Shown: in pieces, positions 27,428 to 36,985 of the stretch
Position numbering within the stretch: the first letter of the stretch is position 1
Layout: every line of letters begins with the position of its first letter
Assembly (NCBI RefSeq): GCF_003007685.1
Contig: NZ_PXNN01000003.1
Location: 496,001-560,000, forward strand
Direction of reading: 5' to 3'
Source: Marinobacter halophilus
GTDB taxonomy: Bacteria; Pseudomonadota; Gammaproteobacteria; Pseudomonadales; Oleiphilaceae
Length of the DNA stretch: 64,000 bases
Program-made: the position numbers and the translations under genes
Notes under the pieces: model-generated
What the model was told of the DNA's origin: nothing
The model's database searches: none
The model's input: only the letters and a program-made list of their open reading frames with translations

Positions 27428-28141
27428 TCAGCTCTGGCTGTGTTTGGGTGGCCGGGTTCCGAACAGTGCTGTGCCTACTCGTACCCAGGTTGCGCCTTCG
27501 GCAATGGCCGCCTCCAGGTCATCCGACATTCCCATCGACAAGGTGTCCAGTGGGCCGGCCTCGGGCTGCTCTTGCTTGAGGGCGCGCAGCGCATTGGCCA
27601 GTGTTCGGAAGCTGGTGCGCAATTCTGACTCGGATTGACCTGGGTCAGGGATTGCCATCAGGCCTCTCAGTTTCAGGTTCGGCAGTTCACCGACGGCGGC
27701 GGCCAGTTCTGGCAGGTCGGTCAGCGCGCAACCGGATTTACTAGCCTCACTGTTGATGTTGACCTGCAGGCACAAATTCAGGGGCGGCAGAGAGGTTGGC
27801 CGCTGCTCGCTTAGCCTCCGCGCAATCTTCAGCCGGTCGACACTGTGTGCCCAGGCAAACGTCTCGGCAATCTGCCGGGTTTTGTTAGACTGGATTGGGC
27901 CGATGAAGTGCCATTCGATCTGGTTCAGATCGTTTAGCGCGGCCACCTTGTCCAGTGCCTCCTGAAGGTAGTTTTCACCGAAAGCGATTTGCCCTGCGTC
28001 GGCGGCAGCCCGGAGCTCTTCCGGTGAGCGGGTCTTGCTGACAGCCAGTAACTGCACGCTGCCGGGCTTCCGGCCCGCGGTCAATGTTGCTTTTTGTATG
28101 CGTCGGGTTACGCTCCCGATGTTGTCTGCTATGCTGCTCAT
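27428..28141 (-). CDS. yggS: PLP homeostasis protein YggS
   Basis: A 237-residue PLP-binding protein of the COG0325/PROSC family that buffers pyridoxal phosphate and affects amino-acid and vitamin B6 balance; it has no known catalytic turnover. The PLP-lysine lies in LLAVSKTR and is followed by FGENYLQEA and WHFIGPIQSNK. The ATG at 28141 matches the family start; the frame extends upstream to 28327 through the pilT promoter region and first codons, and that part is rejected. No strong SD. It is divergent from pilT. Confidence 0.93.
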   Translation of the reverse strand: MSSIADNIGSVTRRIQKATLTAGRKPGSVQLLAVSKTRSPEELRAAADAGQIAFGENYLQEALDKVAALNDLNQIEWHFIGPIQSNKTRQIAETFAWAHSVDRLKIARRLSEQRPTSLPPLNLCLQVNINSEASKSGCALTDLPELAAAVGELPNLKLRGLMAIPDPGQSESELRTSFRTLANALRALKQEQPEAGPLDTLSMGMSDDLEAAIAEGATWVRVGTALFGTRPPKHSQS

Positions 28142-28193
28142 GGTGTGAGTTTGCCGCTTATAGACTAAAAGAAAAAGCCCTCCGAGGAATCCT

Positions 28194-29228
28194 ATGGATA
28201 TTACTGAACTGCTTGCCTTTTCGGCCAAACAGGGTGCGTCGGATTTGCACCTGTCCTCCGGTCTGCCGCCAATGATTCGTGTCGATGGCGATGTTCGCCG
28301 TATCAACCTGCCCCCGATGGAGCACAAAGAAGTGCACGGGTTGATTTACGACATCATGAACGACAAGCAGCGCAAGGATTATGAAGAATTCCTGGAAACC
28401 GATTTTTCGTTTGAGGTACCTGGTGTTGCCCGTTTCCGGGTCAACGCGTTCAATCAGAATCGCGGGGCCGGCGCGGTATTCCGGACCATCCCCTCGAAAG
28501 TACTGACCATGGAAGATCTGGGCATGGGCCAGGTTTTCAAGGACGTGTCTTCCGTACCTCGTGGGCTGGTGCTGGTGACCGGACCGACCGGTTCCGGTAA
28601 GTCCACCACGCTGGCGGCGATGATCGATTACATCAATGATACCCGTTATGAGCACGTTCTCACCATCGAGGACCCTATCGAATTCGTGCACGAATCCAAG
28701 AAATGTCTGGTCAACCAGCGGGAAGTGCACCGGGATACCCTGGGTTTCAACGAAGCCTTGCGTTCAGCGCTGCGGGAAGACCCCGACATCATTCTGGTGG
28801 GCGAATTGCGAGATCTGGAAACCATTCGCCTGGCTCTGACGGCCGCGGAAACCGGCCACCTGGTGTTCGGCACCCTGCACACCACCTCTGCTGCCAAGAC
28901 CATCGACCGGGTGGTCGACGTGTTCCCGGCGGAAGAGAAATCCATGGTCCGGTCGATGTTGTCTGAGTCTTTGCAGGCGGTTGTCTCACAGACCCTGATG
29001 AAGAAGATGGGCGGCGGCCGGATTGCGGCCCATGAAATCATGATCGGCACCTCGGCAATCCGGAACCTGATCCGGGAAGACAAGATCGCCCAGATGTACT
29101 CATCGATCCAGACAGGTGCGTCTCTGGGCATGCAGACCCTGGACCAGTGTCTGGAGAAGTTGTTGCAGAAAGGTCTGATTTCTCGCGAACAGGCGCGAGC
29201 CAAAGCGAAAATGCCGGATAACTTCTGA
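28194..29228 (+). CDS. pilT: Type IV pilus retraction ATPase PilT
   Basis: A hexameric ATPase at the cytoplasmic base of the type IV pilus that drives pilus retraction, twitching motility and DNA uptake. It has 344 residues. Walker A is GPTGSGKST (near residue 128). The Asp box and Walker B lie in REDPDIILVGELRD, and the His box in GTLHTTSAAKTIDR. The C-terminal AIRNLIRE motif needed for retraction is present. GAGGA lies before the ATG. It is followed 42 bases later by pilU. Confidence 0.97.
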   Translation: MDITELLAFSAKQGASDLHLSSGLPPMIRVDGDVRRINLPPMEHKEVHGLIYDIMNDKQRKDYEEFLETDFSFEVPGVARFRVNAFNQNRGAGAVFRTIPSKVLTMEDLGMGQVFKDVSSVPRGLVLVTGPTGSGKSTTLAAMIDYINDTRYEHVLTIEDPIEFVHESKKCLVNQREVHRDTLGFNEALRSALREDPDIILVGELRDLETIRLALTAAETGHLVFGTLHTTSAAKTIDRVVDVFPAEEKSMVRSMLSESLQAVVSQTLMKKMGGGRIAAHEIMIGTSAIRNLIREDKIAQMYSSIQTGASLGMQTLDQCLEKLLQKGLISREQARAKAKMPDNF

Positions 29229-29270
29229 TCGGTGTAATCCGACACCATAGATTGAACAATAGGTAAGAGC

Positions 29271-30392
29271 ATGGAATTCGATAAACTGTTGCGGCTGATG
29301 GTAGAAAAGGGTGGTTCGGACCTGTTTATTACGGCAGGCGTGCCCCCCAGCATGAAAGTGAACGGCAAGGTGCTGCCTGTTACCAAAAATGCCCTGACGC
29401 CGGAGCAGACCCGGGAGTTTGTCTATGGCTCGATGAATGACAAACAGCGCGCCGAATTCGATGATACCCACGAGTGTAACTTCGCCATCAGCGCCCGGGG
29501 CATCGGTCGTTTCCGGGTCAGCGCCTTCTTCCAGCGCAACCTGTGCGGCATGGTGCTGCGTCGGATCGAGGTGAAGATTCCGCAGATTGATGAACTGTCC
29601 CTGCCGGAAATCGTCAAGGATCTGGCCATGACCAAGCGTGGCCTGATCATGTTCGTGGGTGCTACCGGTACCGGTAAGTCCACGTCAATGGCGGCCATGC
29701 TGGGCCACCGGAATCGGAACAGTCGGGGTCATATCATCTCCATCGAAGACCCGATCGAATTTGTGCATCAGCATCAGGGCTGCATCGTGACCCAGCGTGA
29801 GGTGGGCATTGATACCGAAAACTTTGAAGTGGCTCTGAAGAACACACTTCGGCAGGCGCCAGATGTGATCTTGATTGGTGAGGTGCGTACCCGCCAGACC
29901 ATGGAGTACTCGGTGCAGTTCGCAGAAACCGGTCATCTGTGCCTGGCCACCCTCCACGCCAACAACGCCAACCAGGCGCTGGACCGGATTATCCAGTTCT
30001 TCCCGCATGAGCAGCACAACCAGATCTGGATGGATTTATCCCTGAACCTTCGGGCTATTGTGGCGCAGCAGCTGATACCGACACCGGATGGTACCGGGCG
30101 AAAGGCGGTTATTGAGGTGCTGATCAACACCCCGCTGGTGGCGGACATTATTCGCAAAGGCGATGTACACAAGCTCAAGGAGCTGATGGCGAAGTCGAAT
30201 GAGTCTGGGATGCAGACCTTCGATCAAGCGTTGTACAGGCTCTACGCGGAAGGCTCCATTACATATGAGGATGCTCTGGCCCACGCCGACTCTGCCAATG
30301 ATCTGCGCCTGATGATCAAGCTGGGCACCAATGCCCAGGGCGCAGACCAGCTGTCCTCTTCGGTCGACAAGCTGACCATCCAGGGCGACTGA
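29271..30392 (+). CDS. pilU: Type IV pilus accessory retraction ATPase PilU
   Basis: A PilT paralogue of 373 residues that works with PilT to retract pili under load. Walker A is GATGTGKST (near residue 130). Walker B lies in QAPDVILIGEVRT and the His box in CLATLHANNANQALDR. It is longer at the C terminus than PilT, as expected for PilU. It is co-transcribed with pilT. A hairpin follows at 30415. Confidence 0.95.
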   Translation: MEFDKLLRLMVEKGGSDLFITAGVPPSMKVNGKVLPVTKNALTPEQTREFVYGSMNDKQRAEFDDTHECNFAISARGIGRFRVSAFFQRNLCGMVLRRIEVKIPQIDELSLPEIVKDLAMTKRGLIMFVGATGTGKSTSMAAMLGHRNRNSRGHIISIEDPIEFVHQHQGCIVTQREVGIDTENFEVALKNTLRQAPDVILIGEVRTRQTMEYSVQFAETGHLCLATLHANNANQALDRIIQFFPHEQHNQIWMDLSLNLRAIVAQQLIPTPDGTGRKAVIEVLINTPLVADIIRKGDVHKLKELMAKSNESGMQTFDQALYRLYAEGSITYEDALAHADSANDLRLMIKLGTNAQGADQLSSSVDKLTIQGD

Positions 30393-30414
30393 ACAGCCCC
30401 TCCTGCCTTGTGAG

Positions 30415-30434
30415 TGGCCCCTGTTCAGGGGCCA
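30415..30434 (+). terminator. Hairpin after pilU
   Basis: Perfect 9-bp stem TGGCCCCTG/CAGGGGCCA with a 2-base loop as drawn, 22 bases after the pilU stop. Only a poor T-tract follows (TTGTCAT), so termination efficiency is uncertain. Confidence 0.55.
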
Positions 30435-30487
30435 TTGTCATACCAAAGTCGTAATTAATTAGGAAAGGTAACCAGTAGTAATAGCAT

Positions 30488-30517
30488 TTGAGGCCATTGC
30501 TATGTGCTGCGTATACT
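30488..30517 (+). promoter_or_regulatory. Candidate sigma-70 promoter of the FadL-like gene
   Basis: TTGAGG, an 18-base spacer and TATACT, then AAGGAG (30533-30538) and the ATG at 30544. The upstream stretch is AT-rich. Confidence 0.5.
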
Positions 30518-30543
30518 CCGCGCGAGATCTATAAGGAGACACC

Positions 30544-31965
30544 ATGCACAAAAATACTAATACACTTGTAAAGGCAATCCGCCTCGCTACCCTCGCTGCG
30601 ATGGTCGCGCCAGTCAATGTCATGGCGGGTGGTTTTTCGCTGAACGAACAGAGCGCCAGCCAGATGGGCGTGGCCAACGCCGGTGCTACGGCCAATCCTG
30701 AAAACGCGACCACGGTACTGTTTAACCCGGCAGGCATGAGCCAGTTGTCGGGCACCAATATTTCGTTTGGTGCGGCGGTTCTGGATATTACTGCTGAGGC
30801 GAAGACATCCAGTATTCAGGCCACCGGCGCTATCGGGCAGGCCGTTGACGGAGGGGATTACAGGAGCGGCGGCGATATTGCTGACCCCGCCGTGCTGCCA
30901 AACTTTTATATGACTCATGAAGTCAATGACTCCATCGATGTGGGGTTTGGTATTCACGCCCCATACGGGCTTGCTGCTGACTACGAGAATGACTTTGCCG
31001 GTCGCTTTTTTGCGGATAAGACTGAGTTGACGGCAATCGCATTGACTCCCTCTATCGCTATTAACAACGGCGAAGGTCTGTCGATGGGCTTGGGTCTTAA
31101 TATTATTTATGCAGAAGGCCGGTTGAGCCGGTATCAGGATCTTTCGGGTGCGGTTTTACAGGCTACTGGGGATCAAAATTTGGCTCTTAAGGCCCCGGAG
31201 CCCTACGCGGACGTTGAAGGCGATGACATCGGCGTCACTTTCCGCGTCGGGTTCTTGTATGAGCTGTCAGATCGCACCCAGTTTGGTTTGAGCGCCCAGA
31301 CTGGGACCGAGCTGAACCTGAAGGGTGATATGGAGGTCTCTGGATTGCCCGCGAATCTTGGCTTGCCTGCATCCGCTGACGAAAGAGTGGAAGTCCCGCT
31401 GGCTATCCCCGAAAGCATAACGTTTGGAGTCCGGCACAAATTGATGGATGAGATTACCTTATTGGCCGGGGCAGCGTATGCTCGTTGGAGCCGCTTCGAG
31501 GAGCTCGACATTGTCAGTCGGGAAGGTGGTTCAGGGAGTGTTTCACAGATTCTCGGTGGACTTAGCCCTACGCAAACTCCTCCTGACCCGATCAACCACG
31601 TGACTGAGGAGTGGAAAAATACCTGGCAGTTCAACGTGGGCGGTATCTGGCAGGCAACGCCTGCATGGGCATTCAAAGCGGGTTACGCCTTTGACGAATC
31701 GCCTGTTGATGAATATGTCACTGCCCGTATTCCTTCTACAGATAGGCATTGGCTGACTCTGGGCGCGCAGTGGAAAGATGTTGCCAGCGGATGGACAGTC
31801 GACGCGGCGGTCGGAACATTGATCTTCGATAGCAACGCAAAGGTTAATGATCGTGAGTATAGCCACGACGATCCAACCGGTGATCCCGTTAGCCTATCTA
31901 GCTACCAGGCCGAGTACGACCTGAGCGCATGGAGCGCTGCTATCGAGTTCAGTAAAGCTTTTTAA
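30544..31965 (+). CDS. fadL: FadL/OmpP1 family long-chain fatty acid porin
   Basis: A 473-residue outer-membrane beta-barrel. The signal peptide ends around residue 28 (NVMA). The mature start GGFSLNEQSASQMGVANAG and the following NATTVLFNPAGMSQL are typical of the FadL N-terminal plug that guides hydrophobic ligands through the wall. The barrel ends in an aromatic residue (SKAF). AAGGAG precedes the ATG. It is more like classical FadL than the two porins at the right end of the window, so this region carries a third, separate hydrophobic-substrate channel. Confidence 0.88.
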   Translation: MHKNTNTLVKAIRLATLAAMVAPVNVMAGGFSLNEQSASQMGVANAGATANPENATTVLFNPAGMSQLSGTNISFGAAVLDITAEAKTSSIQATGAIGQAVDGGDYRSGGDIADPAVLPNFYMTHEVNDSIDVGFGIHAPYGLAADYENDFAGRFFADKTELTAIALTPSIAINNGEGLSMGLGLNIIYAEGRLSRYQDLSGAVLQATGDQNLALKAPEPYADVEGDDIGVTFRVGFLYELSDRTQFGLSAQTGTELNLKGDMEVSGLPANLGLPASADERVEVPLAIPESITFGVRHKLMDEITLLAGAAYARWSRFEELDIVSREGGSGSVSQILGGLSPTQTPPDPINHVTEEWKNTWQFNVGGIWQATPAWAFKAGYAFDESPVDEYVTARIPSTDRHWLTLGAQWKDVASGWTVDAAVGTLIFDSNAKVNDREYSHDDPTGDPVSLSSYQAEYDLSAWSAAIEFSKAF

Positions 31966-32002
31966 GCTTCTGCTCTCGCGAATGGCTGGCCCGGTTTCCG
32001 GA

Positions 32003-32374
32003 TCAGCCTACCACCTGGCCGCGGTAAATCACCTGCTTCTTCCGTGGCCGGGCTTCCTCTTCTCCCGGCTCCCCGTTTCGCACTTTCACGTCATCATCAT
32101 TAGCGATGGGCTGGCCCCGGTAGGTTTTTGCAGCTGGCTGGTCAGCACTGATCTGGCTCAGTTCCGGTACCCTTTGTTTCAGCGCCTCCCAGGTGTGCAC
32201 CAAGTGTTGGGATCGGGTTTTTCCTGCGTATTCGGCCAGATGCTCTTCGAGGTGGTCTTCATTGAGGTGGAGTTTTACGCCAAATTCGGACTGAATCAAT
32301 CGCCGACACTGGTGCACCAGTTTCAGGAGGGAGGGGTCGAAAAGCCAGCTGCGTTCACTCGCTACGGAATTCAT
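32003..32374 (-). CDS. Conserved hypothetical protein
   Basis: A 123-residue cytoplasmic protein with no membrane segment or signal peptide. The first two thirds are helical and charged (LLKLVHQCRRLIQSEFG, HLEEHLAEYAGKTRS). The last third is low-complexity and basic/acidic, ending RKKQVIYRGQVVG; a short YRGQPI / YRGQVV echo recurs there. GAGG seven bases upstream supports the ATG at 32374 rather than the two earlier in-frame ATGs. I do not recognise a family. It lies downstream of polA on the same strand. Confidence 0.65.
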   Translation of the reverse strand: MNSVASERSWLFDPSLLKLVHQCRRLIQSEFGVKLHLNEDHLEEHLAEYAGKTRSQHLVHTWEALKQRVPELSQISADQPAAKTYRGQPIANDDDVKVRNGEPGEEEARPRKKQVIYRGQVVG

Positions 32375-32503
32375 GGAAAGGCCTCGCATCGATGTCACTG
32401 CATTGGGGCATGGTTACGCCCAGACACGGAATACAAAGCAGAATTCGTGCCGTCGTCAAATGCCGTGAATCGAGCGGAGTTCAGGCATACCGAGCGGGGA
32501 GGC

Positions 32504-32550
32504 CGCCCTGTTTTTGTGCCGCCTTGCTGAAAATGGCCAAAAACAGGGCG
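32504..32550. repeat. Long-armed inverted repeat downstream of polA
   Basis: CGCCCTGTTTTTG (32504-32516) is exactly inverted at 32538-32550, with a 21-base loop that can pair further (GCC/GGC). It lies 31 bases past the polA stop. The Ts are inside the arms, so it is not a standard terminator. The remainder of 32375-32580 shows nothing else. Confidence 0.6.
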
Positions 32551-32580
32551 ATATCTGAAGGTGTGATGGTGGCGGGTTGG

Positions 32581-35310
32581 TCAGTGCGCCTGATCCCAGT
32601 TATCCCCTACACCGGCTTCCACCAGCAGAGGTACATCCAGGCTGGCGGCCGCCGACATACGCTTCACCAGACCGGCTTTGACCTGCTCTACAACATCTTC
32701 CCGGACTTCGATAATCAGTTCATCGTGAACCTGCATGGTCATGCAGGCATTGTCGGCATGCTCTTGGTGCAGCCAGGTGTCGACCTCAATCATGGCCCGC
32801 TTGATGATGTCGGCGGCGGTGCCCTGCATAGGGGCATTGATGGCGGTACGTTCCGCAGCCTGCTGCAGCTGCTTGTTGCGGGCGTTGATCTCCGGCAGAT
32901 ACAGGCGGCGACCGAACAGCGTTTCTACGTAGCCGTCGTCGTGCGCCTGTTTGCGGATGTTGTCCATGTACTTGAGTACCCCCGGGTAACGGTCGAAGTA
33001 ACGGTCAATGTACTCCTGGGCGATGGTGCGGTTTACATCCAGCTGGCGGGCCAGGCCAAAGGCCGACATGCCATAGATCAGGCCAAAGTTGATGGCCTTG
33101 GCGCTGCGACGCTGGTCGGAGGTCACTTCAATCAGGCTGACACCAAAGACTTCAGCTGCGGTGGCTTTGTGGATATCTTCGCCATGCTCGAACGCGGTCA
33201 GCAGGCCTTTATCGCCAGACAGGTGCGCCATGATCCGTAGCTCAATCTGGGAATAGTCTGCTGCCAGAAGTTTATAGCCTTTAGGGGCAATAAAGGCCTG
33301 GCGAATCCGACGGCCTTCGGGCGTGCGGATGGGAATGTTTTGCAGGTTGGGCTCAGAAGATGACAGTCTGCCTGTAGCGGTCACCGCCTGATGATAGGAC
33401 GTATGTACCCGGCCGGTACGGTGGTGGATCAGCTCGGGCAGGGTGTCGGTATAGGTAGACTTTAGCTTGCTCAGGCTGCGGTGCTCCACGATCAACCGGG
33501 GCAGTTCATGTTCGTGGGCCAGCTCCTGAAGTACCGGCTCGGCGGTGGACGGTGCGCCTTTCGGGGTTTTTTTGATCACCCGCAGGCCAAACTTGTCGTA
33601 CAGAATGGTCTGCAGCTGCTTGGGCGAGGCCAGGTTGAAGGTTTCACCGGCCACCTCATGGGCTTCTTTTTCAAGCTCGGCCATGCGCTCGGCCAGCTCC
33701 TGACTGTGCTGGCGCAAAGTGCTGGCACTGATCAGGGTGCCGCGCTGTTCCATGCGGGACAGTACCGGTATCAGCGGCAGGTCGATGTCCCGATACACGG
33801 ATTCCAGCTGACCGGTCTCTTTCAGCTTCGGGCTCAAGGCGTGGTGCAGGCGCAGGGTGATGTCGGCGTCTTCTGCGGCATAGGGCGCGGCTCTTTCCAG
33901 ATCAATCTGATTGAAGGTGAGCTGCTTGGCACCTTTGCCGGCAATGGATTCAAAGGTAATGGTTTGCTCACCCAGATACTCACGGGCCAGGCTGTCCATG
34001 TCGTGGCGGATGGCGACGGAGTTGAGTACGTAAGACTCCACCATGGTGTCGTCGGCAATGCCTTCCAGATGAATGCCATGGTTGGCCAGCACGTTCTTGT
34101 CGTATTTCAGGTTCTGGCCGATTTTTTTCTGCTTAGGGTCTTCCAGCAGTGGTTTGAGCTGGTTCAGTACGTCATCACGGTCCAGCTGATCCGGTGCGCC
34201 CATATAGTCATGGCCCAGGGGAACATACACGGCTTCACCCGGTTCGATGGCGAACGACACGCCTACCACTTCTGCGTCCATATAGCGCAGGCTGGTGGTT
34301 TCGGTGTCGAAGGCAAACTGATCGGCGGCGGTCAGTCGGACCAGCCAGGTGTCAAATTCGGCCTGATCGGTGATCACCGAGTAACGCTTCTCAATGGTTT
34401 GTTTAGGTTCAGGCTCAGAGATGGCAGGCTCGGCCTGTTGGCCGGCGCTGTTGTTTTCGAGTTCGGCGATCCAGGCGCGGAACTCGTATTCCCGGAACAG
34501 TTTCAAAAGCTCGTCGTCTTTCTGCTGCCGGTGTTCCAGATCTTCCAGTCCGAACGCCAGCTCCACATCCAGGCGGATGGTGGCCAGTTCACGGCTCAGG
34601 GGCAGGGTGTTGGTGGCGGCGCGCAGGTACTCGCCAATCTTGCCTTTGATCTCGTCAGCGTGGTCAATCAGGTTGTCAAGATCGTTATAGGTTTCGAGCC
34701 ATTTAACGGCGGTTTTCGGGCCGCATTTGGTTACGCCCGGTATATTGTCTACTTTGTCACCCACCAGAGCCAGGTAGTCGATGATCTGCTCTGGCGTCAC
34801 GCCGAACTTTTCGATCACCCCGTCCCGGTCCATGGCGGTTTCGGTCATGGTGTTGATCAGGGTAACGTGGTCACTGACCAGCTGTGCCATGTCCTTGTCG
34901 CCGGTAGACACCACCACATCAATGCCTTTGCTGGTGGCTTCGTAGGCCAGGGTGCCGATCACGTCGTCGGCTTCCACTCCCGTGACAATTAACAATGGCA
35001 GGCCCATGGCCCGGACAATCTCGTGAATCGGTTCAATCTGCATGGCCAGGTCTTCTGGCATAGGCGGCCGGTTGGCTTTGTATTCTTCATACAGGTCATG
35101 GCGGAAGGTTTTGCCCTTGGCGTCAAACACCACCACAATTTTGGAGCCCGGAAAGTCCTGCTCAAGTCGGCGCAACATGCTGACGACGCCCTTAATCGCG
35201 CCAGTCGGATGATTCTTGCTGGTGGTCAACGGTGGCAGCGCATGATAGGCGCGAAACAGGTAGGACGATCCGTCCACAAGAACCACGGGTGGAGTCTTTT
35301 TCTCAGTCAT
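32581..35310 (-). CDS. polA: DNA polymerase I
   Basis: The protein has 909 residues and all three activities are visible. The 5' nuclease domain spans about residues 8-290 (LVDGSSYLFRAYHALPPL, GVEADDVIGTLA, STGDKDMAQLV). The 3'-5' proofreading exonuclease carries its DxE pair at Asp335/Glu337 and a later YAAEDADITLRLHH. The polymerase domain has motif A DYSQIELRIMAHLSGD, motif B RRSAKAINFGLIYGMS and motif C QVHDELIIEV. The ATG at 35310 matches the family start; the 34 upstream in-frame codons are non-conserved. The SD is weak. It is divergent from the DUF2782 gene, as I recall in pseudomonads. A 503-codon antisense frame here is a shadow. Confidence 0.97.
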   Translation of the reverse strand: MTEKKTPPVVLVDGSSYLFRAYHALPPLTTSKNHPTGAIKGVVSMLRRLEQDFPGSKIVVVFDAKGKTFRHDLYEEYKANRPPMPEDLAMQIEPIHEIVRAMGLPLLIVTGVEADDVIGTLAYEATSKGIDVVVSTGDKDMAQLVSDHVTLINTMTETAMDRDGVIEKFGVTPEQIIDYLALVGDKVDNIPGVTKCGPKTAVKWLETYNDLDNLIDHADEIKGKIGEYLRAATNTLPLSRELATIRLDVELAFGLEDLEHRQQKDDELLKLFREYEFRAWIAELENNSAGQQAEPAISEPEPKQTIEKRYSVITDQAEFDTWLVRLTAADQFAFDTETTSLRYMDAEVVGVSFAIEPGEAVYVPLGHDYMGAPDQLDRDDVLNQLKPLLEDPKQKKIGQNLKYDKNVLANHGIHLEGIADDTMVESYVLNSVAIRHDMDSLAREYLGEQTITFESIAGKGAKQLTFNQIDLERAAPYAAEDADITLRLHHALSPKLKETGQLESVYRDIDLPLIPVLSRMEQRGTLISASTLRQHSQELAERMAELEKEAHEVAGETFNLASPKQLQTILYDKFGLRVIKKTPKGAPSTAEPVLQELAHEHELPRLIVEHRSLSKLKSTYTDTLPELIHHRTGRVHTSYHQAVTATGRLSSSEPNLQNIPIRTPEGRRIRQAFIAPKGYKLLAADYSQIELRIMAHLSGDKGLLTAFEHGEDIHKATAAEVFGVSLIEVTSDQRRSAKAINFGLIYGMSAFGLARQLDVNRTIAQEYIDRYFDRYPGVLKYMDNIRKQAHDDGYVETLFGRRLYLPEINARNKQLQQAAERTAINAPMQGTAADIIKRAMIEVDTWLHQEHADNACMTMQVHDELIIEVREDVVEQVKAGLVKRMSAAASLDVPLLVEAGVGDNWDQAH

Positions 35311-35416
35311 GTCAAAACAGGTCCGGAATCTGATTGAAGCGTGGGTTGGCTTATGCAACTCTTTAACAATAGAGTATTTCTGTAGCCAGAAAGATGAATC
35401 AAAGGGTATCACGAAA

Positions 35417-35752
35417 ATGAAACGAATCGCCTGTTCCGCCTTGCTTGCCGGGCTTGCGTCAGTGCCAGTGATGGCTCAGCAAGAGGGCGCGCTGGATGCC
35501 ACGCCGGTGGTAACACCCCAGGAGCCTGTGGTTGTCTCCGATTACCAGCCGCCCGAGGCTGGCCCGGAAATTGTCATCCGCCCCGGCGAAAATGAAGTGT
35601 TCTACGAATACCGGGTTAATGGCCAACTTGTGGAAATCAAAGTTGTGCCGGAAGTGGGTCCAGAGTACTACCTGGTGCCTTCCGGCGGCGGCTGGATTCA
35701 AGATTCGGAATCCGATTTGCTGATCCCCAGCTGGGTTATTTTCCGCTGGTAA
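35417..35752 (+). CDS. Exported DUF2782 protein
   Basis: A 111-residue protein with a signal peptide (cleavage after VMA, about residue 20) and a short periplasmic beta domain. The conserved end reads YYLVPSGGGWI ... LLIPSWVIFRW. DUF2782 proteins commonly neighbour polA in Pseudomonas and relatives; the function is unknown. The start is set at 35417 because the preceding in-frame codons overlap the polA 5' end and lack signal-peptide character. Confidence 0.82.
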   Translation: MKRIACSALLAGLASVPVMAQQEGALDATPVVTPQEPVVVSDYQPPEAGPEIVIRPGENEVFYEYRVNGQLVEIKVVPEVGPEYYLVPSGGGWIQDSESDLLIPSWVIFRW

Positions 35753-35770
35753 CCCCGCTTTCCAGGTTGC

Positions 35771-36286
35771 TCAGATAAGGTTGACCTGAACTGGCTCTGA
35801 GCGCCTGCTCTCCAGTCCGTCCACATCGACCGTGCTGATCGAAAATTCGTAGGCCCCGGGCGGCATGCCGTTAAGGGGGTAGCGCGTGGTGCTGGCATCG
35901 CTCAGCGGAATAATGTCGAACTTTCTGGTGTGCTTCAGCCGATAATAGATTCGATAACCGGAGATCTGGCCGGGTGCCAGAGACGAGCCGTCTTCGCGAG
36001 TCAGAGGTGCGGTCCACGCCAACGTGGGTTGCCGGTCGTCGAAACTATCGTGGGGGGTTCTGGCGTCTGGCGTGCGCTGGCCGAATGTCGCCATCAGGTT
36101 GGACTGCGCCTGTTTTAATCTCGCGTCTGCAACAGCTGAGGCGCGATGGGGGTCGAGTTTGCTGGCGCGGCTGTCTTCCTGGCAACCGGATAGCAATGGG
36201 GCAATGATAAGTGCCGAAACGCACAGGCCCGTAAAAGTCAGCAAGCGGGCCGTAGGGCCTGATTGTCGGGGTAATGAAAACATCAT
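35771..36286 (-). CDS. Lipoprotein with fibronectin type III-like domain
   Basis: A 171-residue lipoprotein. Signal helix followed by lipobox LLSGC (Cys at about residue 35). Residues about 90-168 read like one fibronectin type III domain: PTLAWTAPL, SGYRIYYR, PPGAYEFSISTVDVDGLES. Such domains mediate protein or carbohydrate contacts at the cell surface. The specific role is unknown. It is convergent with the DUF2782 gene. The start may be either of two adjacent ATGs. Confidence 0.75.
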   Translation of the reverse strand: MMFSLPRQSGPTARLLTFTGLCVSALIIAPLLSGCQEDSRASKLDPHRASAVADARLKQAQSNLMATFGQRTPDARTPHDSFDDRQPTLAWTAPLTREDGSSLAPGQISGYRIYYRLKHTRKFDIIPLSDASTTRYPLNGMPPGAYEFSISTVDVDGLESRRSEPVQVNLI

Positions 36287-36547
36287 GGGGAACTCGCATA
36301 CGGGGCCGTGGCCCTCTGTTTTTGGTTCGTATCGAGCCTGAATAAAACCGGGAGACGGGCTGCCAAAAATCAGTGTGCGATTATGCCAGCCCTTGATGTG
36401 CGATCAAGTGAACTGTCCGTGAAAACCACAACAAAGTTTTAGTATGAACATTCTAATTTTTCTCCGTACCTTGATAGATGAAAGTTACTAAAGGCGCCCG
36501 AATGCTCGCCAGCGCTGAAACGATCCGAAAGATCAAGGAGACATATT

Positions 36548-36967
36548 ATGGGTAAACTTAAATCCTATCAGGAACAGCTGCAAGACATCGTCGAGAAAGG
36601 CATCAATGCCGCTGAAGAGCAGCAGAAGAAGCTGGCGGCCAAGCCGTTCGACTATGCAGAAAAGCTGGAAACAGAAGTTCGTGAATACAGCGTGAAAGGC
36701 CTGCGTAAGCGTTACACTGGCTACTCCGAGAACCTGTTCGGTCAGCTGCGCAGTCTGAACAGCCGTTTCGGTAACTTCGCTGCAGAGCTGGTTGCCAAGC
36801 TGGAAAAAGAAGCCGCTGAAGGTGCGGATACGGTTTCTGAAGCAGCCGAAGATGTATCCGGCGCAGCCCAGGACGCCAAGAAATCCGTCACCGGAAAGAA
36901 GCAGGCAGTTCGCAAGACCACTGCCAGCAAAGCTTCTGTTGCGAAGAGTGAGACAGCTTCTGCCTGA
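36548..36967 (+). CDS. Phasin-like protein
   Basis: A 139-residue, almost entirely helical protein. The central repeat-like amphipathic helices (YSVKGLRKRYTGYSENLFGQL) and the Ala/Lys/Ser-rich C-terminal tail (KQAVRKTTASKASVAKSE) resemble polyhydroxyalkanoate granule phasins and AlgP/histone-like tails. GGAGA precedes the ATG. No PHA synthase lies nearby, so granule association is inference. The 261-base upstream gap is AT-rich and probably carries its promoter. A strong terminator follows. Confidence 0.65.
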   Translation: MGKLKSYQEQLQDIVEKGINAAEEQQKKLAAKPFDYAEKLETEVREYSVKGLRKRYTGYSENLFGQLRSLNSRFGNFAAELVAKLEKEAAEGADTVSEAAEDVSGAAQDAKKSVTGKKQAVRKTTASKASVAKSETASA

Positions 36968-36985
36968 TCATCAGGTTGGTTGATA

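Noticed and set aside
33481..34992. 503-codon plus-strand frame
   Set aside because: Lies entirely antisense to polA, which shows all polymerase and exonuclease motifs; long antisense frames are common in this GC-rich codon use.
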